A DNA stretch of 46,614 bases from Treponema sp. (GTDB lineage Bacteria > Spirochaetota > Spirochaetia > Treponematales > Treponemataceae). Positions 1 through 7,019 of the stretch are shown in pieces. The stretch lies in NCBI GenBank assembly GCA_017550685.1, contig JAFZOJ010000044.1, positions 1-46,614 of the forward strand, in the 5' to 3' direction. The notes under the pieces are model-generated. The model did not search any database and was not told the origin of the DNA. It saw nothing but the letters and a program-made list of their open reading frames with translations. The stretch's first letter is position 1, and every line of letters begins with the position of its first letter. A program made the position numbers and the translations under genes.

Positions 1-138
1 AGTTGTTGACTTACCGCATCCAGAAGGACCTACGAATACGCAGAATTCCTTGTCTTCAATAGTGATATTAGCATTGTTTACAGCACGAACACCGCCGTCG
101 TAAACCTTACCAATACCTTTAAGTTCTACCTTTGCCAT
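1..138 (-). CDS. ABC transporter ATP-binding protein, sugar/glycerol-phosphate type (5' part only)
   Basis: Only the first 46 codons lie in the window; the gene runs off the left edge. The protein starts [16 protein letters not shown] and reaches the Walker A motif GPSGCGKST at about residues 37-45. This N-terminus is typical of the UgpC/MalK/MsmX group of ATPases, which power carbohydrate or glycerol-phosphate importers from the cytoplasmic face. The ATG at 136-138 follows a strong AGGAGG ribosome binding site at about 146-151. It is preceded by a clear promoter and is transcribed away from the window. The exact substrate cannot be told from this fragment, and MsmX-type ATPases often serve several importers. 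Confidence 0.9.
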   Translation of the reverse strand, partial: MAKVELKGIGKVYDGGVRAVNNANITIEDKEFCVFVGPSGCGKSTT

Positions 139-175
139 TTATGTGGCCTCCTAAAGGGTTATATTATATTCTTTA

Positions 176-204
176 ATTTTACGATACAAAATGGAAATAG
201 TCAA
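176..204 (-). promoter_or_regulatory. Sigma-70-type promoter for the ABC ATPase gene
   Basis: On the minus strand a TTGACT -35 box (199-204) is separated by 17 nt from a TAAAAT -10 box (176-181). The start codon lies about 38 nt downstream of the -10 box, with AGGAGG between. Both boxes are close to consensus. A second AT-rich TATAAT sequence lies nearer the gene but has no partner at the right distance. Confidence 0.55.
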
Positions 205-240
205 ACTGAATTTTTAAGAAATTTGACAGAATTTGCATCT

Positions 241-3200
241 TTATTTTGCAGTAGCCGTTAAAGTTCTGGATGCTGCAACCGTAATACCATTTTCCCATTT
301 TATCATATCAATCTTTATAACATATGTTTTACCACTTTCAAGACCTGTTATTAATTCTGTATGGATAGTAGAATTATCTGGCGCATATCCTCCAGTCCAG
401 GTTTTTCCATTCGATGATGAAACTTTTCCGTCCGTTAAATAACACCATTCTGTTGCATCATCGTCAAGCTTTATATACCTCATTTGGACTCTGTTAAAAG
501 GCAGGTTCGTTAGTGTCTGACAAGGCCCGAATGAAACAATAATTTGCCCTGTCTCCGAACCTCTAGTTGCAGAATCTTGATAGTTTCGTCCATTATATAC
601 CATATCTGTTTTTACTGTAACAGACGATTTTTCGGACTCAAGCCCATTATATTCAACAGCTGCAGAAAGAATATACTCCGTATCAGCATTCAAACTGGTA
701 AATTTATATTCTTTTACTTCATTTCCGTCATTTTCTATAGAAATTTTATCTTCGTTATTTAAATATATCTTTACCCTATCCCAATTACCCTGCAGGGTCT
801 GCCATTTTAATGTAGCAGAATTATTTGTGATATATTTATCATGTAATTTTCCGTTATAAAGCAAAAGCTCCGGAGGAATCGGTACATTTTCAACATCGTC
901 AAGATGGCATACATATACAGGTGACCAGGTTTCTATTGTTCTATACTTGAATTTTAATATTACTTTTATTGCAAAATAACAATCTGAATCATAAAAATCG
1001 CTGAAAGTTGTAGTAGAAATTGATTGTGAGTTTAGAGATGGATTTAATTGTAGTTTATTAGTATTTCCAGAAGCTTTAAGGGCTTCTTCACTACCAGCAA
1101 AATAAAGCCATGTCTCTTTTGTATTACTTGCATTTGCAAACGGAGAATCAGCTGGCGGGAATTTGCATGACACATCCAGACTGGTTTTTGAATTATTTAT
1201 TGAGATTGAAGTATTTGCAGGGAGTGTGCACATATACAATTCATCTGTTAATTCAGAAGTCGTATTTCCATTGGTTGTCCACATATAAATTCTATAGGCA
1301 TAAGCGGCTTGTATAGTATGTTCTATACCCCCAGAACTTAATCGTTGAATATTATATGAAGTTTGAGTTGTATCTGTTACGTTTACAGTAAACTGTTTTC
1401 CTGATCCACCATTAAACATATTATCTGTCTTATTCCATGGAATAACTGTAATCTTATAACCGTCAAAATTCCCCTGTGCCGCATCCCAAGTTACATGAAG
1501 CATTAGTTTTCCGTCAGAATCTACCTGCTGAACTACATTAAAATTCTTTGGAGAATCAACTTTTGTAGTTGCCGATAATTCTACAGAAACAACAAGTTCT
1601 TCAGATTGAGCATCAAGTTCATCTACTTTTATATAATAGGTAGTTCCTGGTGTAAGATTTGTAAGGTGATATGCTTCCGGACTGCTTTGGCTTTGTCCAT
1701 AGTAAACATATTCTGCACTTTTAGAAGTTTTTGTATAGAACTTGTAAATACTTCCTTCGTTATTTATATCTCTGATTGAAATTGAAGTTGGTGTAATTGT
1801 TGTACCTATAGCAGGAACCTTTAAATACAGAGTTTTTGAATTGACAGAAGTATACTGGTTGCCGTCATCGTCTTTTATCAAGGTAAAAATTTCTATTGAT
1901 CGGCCAGCTGCAGGATCAATTTCTGGAGTAATACAAGTACATACTTCCTGTTCATCATAAAAATAATAATCGTTTTTTGTACTAATAAATTTTCCCTTTA
2001 AATATCCTCTTATACAAACTCCATTATAATTACCTTCCGGTTTTTCCCAGGTAATTCTAGCACCTTTACTTCCCTCTACAGGATACTGCAGTGTTGCTGT
2101 GGTAATCATATTAGGAGCGGTTACATAGTTTTTATTTGATGGAAGAACCGTTGAATTTCCATGGGTATCATAAATTTCTGCCCATACATTATATTTTTTA
2201 CCTCGTTGAGCAGTTGTTATTACAAAGCTTTTTGTAGCAGTACCCTGTATAATCTCAGTTACGGTGTCCGGACTTATAGAATCCCAGTCTGAATTATCTT
2301 CTTTTTCTTTTATTTTAATTATTGCATAATCTATATCAGTATCATATGTGTCAAAATAGTATGTAAACTCACTTATCCAATATGAATTTAAACTGTTGCC
2401 ATTACCATAAGTCTTTTTAACTTCAACCGGCTTTGCATAATACTTCGTAATTGCAGGAGGATTTAAATCTACGTCTATGTAATAGTTTAATTCCTGTTCA
2501 TAGGTACGACCGTTCTTGTCAGAGATTGAAATGCCCGTAATTTTATAAACGTTTGGTTTTATGTAATCTGGTAGAACAAAAATATTATCATAGGTTGCGG
2601 TTTTTAATTCAACTGATTCATAAGGTATTTTAATAGAAGCATCTTCGGTAAAATTTCCGGAAGAGTCTTTTCCTTTCATTTTTAATGTAAAGAAACCATA
2701 AGGACCCGAATCGTTATCATAAGTTGTAATATTCAAACGGAAAGAACCCTTGTACAACATTGTTGGATTTTCGGCAGAATCGGATAAATCTGATGCTAAA
2801 GTAATATCAGTATTATCGCCATTTTTGATTACCGGAGGAGTTGCTGCCGGAAATTCCGGAGGAGTAGTATCTGTTTTTGTATTTACAAAATATACCCACG
2901 AATTGTCTTCTTTTAGTGAAATTGCTTTTTTATCTGATGTACGATAACAAAAGTCTTTTCCTATTGTTACTAATAGCTGTGTACCGCTGGCTGGAGCCTT
3001 ATCCATTTTTGCAGGTATAAGAAGCGTTCTTGGATCTTCAAACTCGGGCGCATCATAATAATCTAAAAGGGAAACTCCCGAAACATAATGAATTATAGAA
3101 ATATTTTTATAGAAAATAACTCCATCTTTTTTGTAAGCATAGACATTTAAGCCTTGATCCAGAGACGGAATAAAATCTGAATCGCTAAGTTTGTATTCTT

Positions 3201-3750
3201 TTTTCAATTCAGGGATTTCGGTTTTAGAATCAAAGAAAATGGAATTTTCATCCATATCGTGATCAAACATTACCATAATTCTGGCATCTCTATAGGCTCC
3301 TTCGGCAGTCCACTGAGGAATACAGGAAATAACTTTAGGTCGTTTTGCAACAACAGCATACAGGCAAAGTTTTACACCTTCTTCTGGAACTTTTAAAAAG
3401 GTACAGGTTGTTGTATCCACTTCCACAGATTCAAGCGAAAGATATTCATTATTCGGATATTCTTTTTTGGTAACAGAATCTATAATTTTCCAGCCGATAA
3501 ATTCGTAATCGGCGGAGGCTTCGAAGGCAAGGGAAAAGGTATCGGTTACTTTTTTCTGGGTTTCGCCGCCGGCTGGAGATTTGATTACGCCGCAACCTTT
3601 GTCGGAATTTACTGTAATGGTATACGTAGGGGCATTATTGTATTCGATGATACGGTCAAGCTGTTCTTTTGTCTGGGCCCCGGACATAAAACCGTCACAA
3701 GATGAAAATAAAAATGCGAACAATAATGCAAATGGCAGGATTTTTTTCAT
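241..3750 (-). CDS. Giant fibronectin/Ig-type surface lipoprotein (1169 aa)
   Basis: The N-terminus MKKILPFALLFAFLFSSC is a lipoprotein signal peptide with the lipobox cysteine at residue 18, so the protein should be lipid-anchored in the envelope. Residues about 44-90 resemble the bacterial repeat seen in surface proteins (ASADYEFIGWKI). Residues about 140-300 resemble a SbsA-type Ig-like domain (RDARIMVMFDHDMDENSI). The rest is a string of beta-sandwich segments with fibronectin III-like phrases such as GYKITVIPWN, LTPGTTYYIKV and LNADTEYILSA. No enzyme motif is visible. A role in adhesion or surface display is inference. The ATG follows an AAGGAG site at about 3755-3760. A perfect 7-bp palindrome lies just upstream. 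Composition is AT-richer than the housekeeping genes nearby. Confidence 0.85.
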   Translation of the reverse strand: MKKILPFALLFAFLFSSCDGFMSGAQTKEQLDRIIEYNNAPTYTITVNSDKGCGVIKSPAGGETQKKVTDTFSLAFEASADYEFIGWKIIDSVTKKEYPNNEYLSLESVEVDTTTCTFLKVPEEGVKLCLYAVVAKRPKVISCIPQWTAEGAYRDARIMVMFDHDMDENSIFFDSKTEIPELKKEYKLSDSDFIPSLDQGLNVYAYKKDGVIFYKNISIIHYVSGVSLLDYYDAPEFEDPRTLLIPAKMDKAPASGTQLLVTIGKDFCYRTSDKKAISLKEDNSWVYFVNTKTDTTPPEFPAATPPVIKNGDNTDITLASDLSDSAENPTMLYKGSFRLNITTYDNDSGPYGFFTLKMKGKDSSGNFTEDASIKIPYESVELKTATYDNIFVLPDYIKPNVYKITGISISDKNGRTYEQELNYYIDVDLNPPAITKYYAKPVEVKKTYGNGNSLNSYWISEFTYYFDTYDTDIDYAIIKIKEKEDNSDWDSISPDTVTEIIQGTATKSFVITTAQRGKKYNVWAEIYDTHGNSTVLPSNKNYVTAPNMITTATLQYPVEGSKGARITWEKPEGNYNGVCIRGYLKGKFISTKNDYYFYDEQEVCTCITPEIDPAAGRSIEIFTLIKDDDGNQYTSVNSKTLYLKVPAIGTTITPTSISIRDINNEGSIYKFYTKTSKSAEYVYYGQSQSSPEAYHLTNLTPGTTYYIKVDELDAQSEELVVSVELSATTKVDSPKNFNVVQQVDSDGKLMLHVTWDAAQGNFDGYKITVIPWNKTDNMFNGGSGKQFTVNVTDTTQTSYNIQRLSSGGIEHTIQAAYAYRIYMWTTNGNTTSELTDELYMCTLPANTSISINNSKTSLDVSCKFPPADSPFANASNTKETWLYFAGSEEALKASGNTNKLQLNPSLNSQSISTTTFSDFYDSDCYFAIKVILKFKYRTIETWSPVYVCHLDDVENVPIPPELLLYNGKLHDKYITNNSATLKWQTLQGNWDRVKIYLNNEDKISIENDGNEVKEYKFTSLNADTEYILSAAVEYNGLESEKSSVTVKTDMVYNGRNYQDSATRGSETGQIIVSFGPCQTLTNLPFNRVQMRYIKLDDDATEWCYLTDGKVSSSNGKTWTGGYAPDNSTIHTELITGLESGKTYVIKIDMIKWENGITVAASRTLTATAK

Positions 3751-3760
3751 AAATACTCCT

Positions 3761-3779
3761 TATGTAAGATTATTACATA
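3761..3779. promoter_or_regulatory. Perfect palindrome upstream of the giant lipoprotein (possible operator)
   Basis: TATGTAA (3761-3767) and TTACATA (3773-3779) are perfect 7-bp inverted arms around a 5-nt centre. The element sits directly upstream of the AAGGAG ribosome binding site of the 1169-aa lipoprotein and overlaps the most likely -10 region (TAATAA, paired at 16 nt with TTGAAT). Its size and position suit a repressor operator. A short RNA hairpin is the alternative. Confidence 0.3.
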
Positions 3780-3810
3780 GGGATGAGGAAAATTCAAATA
3801 TTTTTTTTAG

Positions 3811-3833
3811 ATTGTCGGGTCAAGCCCGACAAT
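3811..3833. repeat. Intergenic palindromic repeat, GTCGGGTCAAGCCCGAC family
   Basis: ATTGTCGGG and CCCGACAAT form a perfect 9-bp stem around TCAAG, followed by ATGACA. A partial second unit (TTGCCGACAATGAC) follows at about 3843-3857. The same element recurs at 6954-6976 and 45980-46002, and a variant lies at 6990-7012. It lies in the short gap downstream of the TPM gene. No T-run follows the hairpin on the minus strand, so it is not a standard terminator. Confidence 0.8.
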
Positions 3834-3863
3834 GACATGGGGTATTGCCGACAATGACGGTGG

Positions 3864-4670
3864 CTAAAATTTTCCGCTGTGATGTGAAGAGCCTGAGGAA
3901 TTTATGTGGGTGCCGCCGGATGAGGAGGAATTCTGGATTACCTGGCGGACTACGGTGTTGTGAGTGAAAATATCCTTTTGGATAGGGATTTTGATGCCGT
4001 TCTGGGCGATAAAGTTTGAGGCGATGCGGGCGGCATGGACTGATTTCATTCCGCTTTTCATTGCCAGGCAGGAAATAAGGGCTACGATAAAGCCGAAAAT
4101 TAAGCCTGCGGCAATTGATAAGGGCAGATTGTTTTCCTTTATTCTGGCGCTATTTATGTCTACCGGGTTACCGTCGGCGGCTGCCTGCAAAAAGCGGTCA
4201 ACTTTGTTCAGATAGGCTGAAAAACCCTGGTACCACTGGCCGTTACCAAAATAAATTAAGAAGGAATCGGCAAGCTTATCTTTTCCGTAATCGGTAAAGG
4301 CGTAGTTGCCAAAGTCTCCGTGAGCCATGATATCGTAGTCGCGTTCTTTCATGCTCATTATAAGAAGGATCCCGTTACCTGACTCGCCTACCCCCTTAAG
4401 CTCGTTGAAAAAATAATATTGGGCAAAGGCTTCTATGCCAAAGGCATCTTGGTAGATTTCGTAGTCATAAACAAAATCATCCATGTTTTTTACTACTACT
4501 ATATATACGCCGCAGTTGTAATTTGAAGAAATCTGTTCTGCGCGGGTTTGCAGCTCGTCAAGTTCTGTGTTGGACAGAAGGCCGCAGTTGTCTTTTACCA
4601 GGAATGAGAGGGAATAGAGGTTTAAAGGTAATAATACTAATAATAAGAGAAGAAAGAATTTCTTATTCAT
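3864..4670 (-). CDS. TPM-domain membrane protein (YdjH-like)
   Basis: I chose the ATG at 4668-4670 because GGAGG lies 5-6 nt upstream. The longer frame would read 13 residues out of a palindromic repeat. The 268-aa product has a hydrophobic signal or anchor (about residues 4-22). A TPM domain follows at about 25-165, with phrases DNCGLLSNTELDELQTRAEQI, YIVVVKN, GNGILLIMSMKERDYDI and GNYAFTDYGKDKLADSF. A membrane segment lies at about 182-204, and the tail is Ser/Gly/His-rich, ending SSHHSGKF. TPM proteins of this layout expose the domain outside the membrane, and some family members have phosphatase activity. It is the last gene of a three-gene set with the zinc-ribbon and SPFH genes upstream, the same trio as B. 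subtilis ydjG, ydjH and ydjI. Confidence 0.8.
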   Translation of the reverse strand: MNKKFFLLLLLVLLPLNLYSLSFLVKDNCGLLSNTELDELQTRAEQISSNYNCGVYIVVVKNMDDFVYDYEIYQDAFGIEAFAQYYFFNELKGVGESGNGILLIMSMKERDYDIMAHGDFGNYAFTDYGKDKLADSFLIYFGNGQWYQGFSAYLNKVDRFLQAAADGNPVDINSARIKENNLPLSIAAGLIFGFIVALISCLAMKSGMKSVHAARIASNFIAQNGIKIPIQKDIFTHNTVVRQVIQNSSSSGGTHINSSGSSHHSGKF

Positions 4671-4685
4671 AATGCCTCCATACTG

Positions 4686-4760
4686 TGGATTGCCACGCTT
4701 CGCTCGCAATGACGAACGAAGCCTACGTCATTGCGAGGAGCGCAGCGACGTGGCAATCCA
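4686..4760. repeat. Large nested palindromic repeat (GCAATCCA / CGTCATTGCGAG family)
   Basis: Outer arms TGGATTGCCACG (4686-4697) and CGTGGCAATCCA (4749-4760) are perfect. Inner arms CTCGCAATGACG (4703-4714) and CGTCATTGCGAG (4726-4737) are also perfect, so the whole 75 bp can fold as a double-decker hairpin. Similar elements are scattered in many bacterial genomes. It fills the gap between the zinc-ribbon gene stop and the TPM gene ribosome binding site and would lie in their shared mRNA. Confidence 0.85.
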
Positions 4761-4761
4761 G

Positions 4762-5850
4762 TTAAAAAAAGAAATACACCAATGGTGTAACAATCGCTGC
4801 AACTATTGCTGTAATGCCGAATAAATATTTACAGAACTTACCCTTGTCTACAGGGAGGTCACCTACCATCTTGCCGGTCTGGCCGTTCATGGCAAAGATG
4901 TAGTTTTTGTCGCGCCATTTGGTCGAAAGAACCCATACCGGCATAAACGAATAGGTTACCTTATCATTTGTAATTCGTACTTTTTTGCTTACGACATTTA
5001 CTGTTTCGTAGCCGCCTACACTGTTTCGCATTACATCAACTGCTGTATTTTCTGCACGAAGTCTTGCACGCTCGTAGCATTCTTGTGTAGAAACATCGTA
5101 AACTTCGGCAAAAAAGCCCGGAAGATACGACGAAGTAAAATCGCGGAGGTCATCATAATCAAACGGCTCAATGGAATCCATCAAAGCATCGTCCATTTTT
5201 TTAGAAGCGTCCACACTGATTTTTTCAAAGCTGACAGTACCGCCGCGGGTAATATTATAATGTCCTGTTGTGATTATTTTTTCTTTAGAAGTGTAATTTA
5301 CTGTTGAGCGGGTTCCCTTCATATCCAGTTGAACATCAACATGGCCGTCGAAAAGCCAGAACGGAACATAAATACCCTTAATTTCTTCTATATGATTCTG
5401 CTCAGAAAAAACCTTTGGGAGCAGTTTTTTGCCTTTGTAGTGATTTTTGAGTGCATTGATTGCGGCCTGTTTTTCCAGCTTAAACGGAATGATTTTTTGA
5501 GGCATCTTTCCGCCGCTAAAAGCCTTGTGAACTACCTGATTGTTTCCGCAGTAAGGGCAGCTTGTAGCAGCAGTTGTTTCGTCACAGAAAAGCTGTGCAC
5601 CACACGAAGGACAATTGTATTCAAAAAGATTTGAATATTCCTGATTGGTTTGTGAAGAGGTTGTCGCACTGGCTTTGCCTTCATTAGGAGCACCAGCCCC
5701 TGCCCTTCCGTACTTGCTGTCAATTTCTTCTATTGCATAAGAAGAACCACAGTAATCACACTGGAGCCGGCCGGTTTCTCCAACAAAATGAAGAGGACCG
5801 CCGCAGGCAGGACACTGATAGTTTGCTGCACTCTGATTTATATTAGGCAT
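4762..5850 (-). CDS. Zinc-ribbon membrane protein (YdjG-like)
   Basis: This 362-aa protein begins with two treble-clef zinc ribbons: CPACGG...CDYCGS (about residues 14-38) and CPSCGA...CPYCGN (about 80-102). A soluble domain follows (IIPFKLEKQAAINALKNHYKGKKLLPKVF, GIYVPFWLFDGHV), and one C-terminal membrane helix (YLFGITAIVAAIVTPLVYFFF) ends the chain. The helix places the ribbons in the cytoplasm. The start codon overlaps the stop of the SPFH gene by one base (TAATG), so translation is probably coupled. In B. subtilis a protein of this architecture (YdjG) with a TPM partner (YdjH) is linked to YdjI and PspA at stressed membranes. The same job here is inference from architecture and gene order. 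Confidence 0.8.
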   Translation of the reverse strand: MPNINQSAANYQCPACGGPLHFVGETGRLQCDYCGSSYAIEEIDSKYGRAGAGAPNEGKASATTSSQTNQEYSNLFEYNCPSCGAQLFCDETTAATSCPYCGNNQVVHKAFSGGKMPQKIIPFKLEKQAAINALKNHYKGKKLLPKVFSEQNHIEEIKGIYVPFWLFDGHVDVQLDMKGTRSTVNYTSKEKIITTGHYNITRGGTVSFEKISVDASKKMDDALMDSIEPFDYDDLRDFTSSYLPGFFAEVYDVSTQECYERARLRAENTAVDVMRNSVGGYETVNVVSKKVRITNDKVTYSFMPVWVLSTKWRDKNYIFAMNGQTGKMVGDLPVDKGKFCKYLFGITAIVAAIVTPLVYFFF

Positions 5851-6935
5851 TAGTCACCTGCTGGTCTTGGCTTACCGCATTCTGAACAGAACTTTCCTTT
5901 GTTTACAGTTCCGCAGGAACAGGTCCATTGCTGTCCAAGCTTAAAGAGCTCCTGAGCATTTGCTCCACCAGCCTGCTGAGCCATTCCCATGCCCATAAAT
6001 GCCATAGCAGCACCGTTTGTATTTCCGGCTGCAGTTTTCATTGCTTCTGCCTGAGCGCCAACAAGGTGAGCTGCGGCACGTGTCGGATCCATAAATGCTG
6101 TATCGCGCTGAAGGCCCTTGAGCATCTTTTCATCTTCTTCGGTTGCCTTGATGGAAGAAACACCGACAATTCCAATCTGAATACCGCGGCGTTCTGTCCA
6201 TTTCTGGCTGAGCTCTGTGCGCAAAGCATCTGCAAGCTCGTTTGTGTGAGCAGGAACAGAAGAATAACGGATTCCCATTTCGCTGATGCGCGCAAATGCC
6301 GGCTGAAGTGCTGTCAAAAGCTCTGAGCGGAGCTGGCCTTCTAAGTTTTCGCGGAGGAATTCATCTTCTACGTTGCCGCAGACATTTGTATAAAATACTA
6401 CAGGGTCTACTACCTTATAGCTGTATTCACCAAAGCAGGAAACAGAAACATCAATATCAATTCCGGCACGCTGATCTACTACGCGGAATGGAACTGTCTG
6501 AGGAGTTCCATATTTGTTTCCCATGATTTCCTTTGTGTTGATATAATAAACGCGTTGAGTTCTTGGAGCTTCACCGCCAAAGGTAAATCGCTTGCCTATA
6601 TTTTTGAAGGATTCAATAAGACCGTTTCCAAAGCCGCCTGCAAAAACAGAAGGTTCTGTTGAAGAATCGTATTTGTATTCACCCGGTTCTGCGCAGACAT
6701 CTACAACCTTGCCCTGATCTACAATGAGCATACACTGTCCGTCTGCAACTGCAATTACAGAGCCCTGAGTGATGATGTTTTCGTCACCCTTGTTGTTGCT
6801 TGAACGACCGCTAGTCTTTTTCTGACCGCGCTTGCAGATTACGTTTGCAGGTAATGCGTCGCAGTAAAAGTATTCCTTCCACTGGTCTGCGAGTACGCCG
6901 CCTGTTGCGCCGACGATTGCTTTAATAAGTCCCAT
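5850..6935 (-). CDS. SPFH-domain protein with C-terminal zinc ribbon (YdjI-like)
   Basis: The 361-aa product starts MGLIKAIVGATGGVLADQWKEYFYCDAL, the usual opening of the YdjI/virion-core-like SPFH family. The SPFH domain spans about residues 50-280, followed by an Ala/Gly/Met-rich linker (about 285-330). A zinc ribbon closes the chain (WTCSCGTVNKGKFCSECGKPRP, CxC...CxxC). SPFH proteins oligomerise on membranes. Those of this subtype lack a real membrane helix and are recruited by partner proteins. A GGAGG site lies at about 6944-6948. The gap to fusA upstream (6936-7019) holds two tandem palindromes and no obvious promoter, so the trio may be read from the fusA transcript. Confidence 0.82.
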   Translation of the reverse strand: MGLIKAIVGATGGVLADQWKEYFYCDALPANVICKRGQKKTSGRSSNNKGDENIITQGSVIAVADGQCMLIVDQGKVVDVCAEPGEYKYDSSTEPSVFAGGFGNGLIESFKNIGKRFTFGGEAPRTQRVYYINTKEIMGNKYGTPQTVPFRVVDQRAGIDIDVSVSCFGEYSYKVVDPVVFYTNVCGNVEDEFLRENLEGQLRSELLTALQPAFARISEMGIRYSSVPAHTNELADALRTELSQKWTERRGIQIGIVGVSSIKATEEDEKMLKGLQRDTAFMDPTRAAAHLVGAQAEAMKTAAGNTNGAAMAFMGMGMAQQAGGANAQELFKLGQQWTCSCGTVNKGKFCSECGKPRPAGD

Positions 6936-6953
6936 GATTGATCCTCCTATAAG

Positions 6954-7012
6954 ATTGTCGGGTCAAGCCCGACAATGACAGTGTTTGTCATTCCCGGGCT
7001 TGACCCGGGAAT
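6954..7012. repeat. Two tandem palindromic repeats between fusA and the SPFH operon
   Basis: Unit 1 (6954-6976) is ATTGTCGGG-TCAAG-CCCGACAAT. Unit 2 (6990-7012) is ATTCCCGGG-CTTGA-CCCGGGAAT, read in the opposite sense. Both have perfect 9-bp arms. They share the TCAAG/CTTGA centre and so are diverged members of one family in inverted orientation. They lie 8 nt beyond the fusA stop and 18 nt before the SPFH start. Confidence 0.85.
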
Positions 7013-7019
7013 CTCTATT

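Noticed and set aside
3811..3860. Palindrome as terminator of the TPM operon
   Set aside because: On the transcribed (minus) strand the hairpin is followed by A-rich rather than T-rich sequence.
4671..4709. Upstream extension of the TPM gene by 13 codons (MRAKRGNPQYGGI)
   Set aside because: The extension reads out of the palindromic repeat, and the internal ATG has a well-placed GGAGG and a normal signal sequence.
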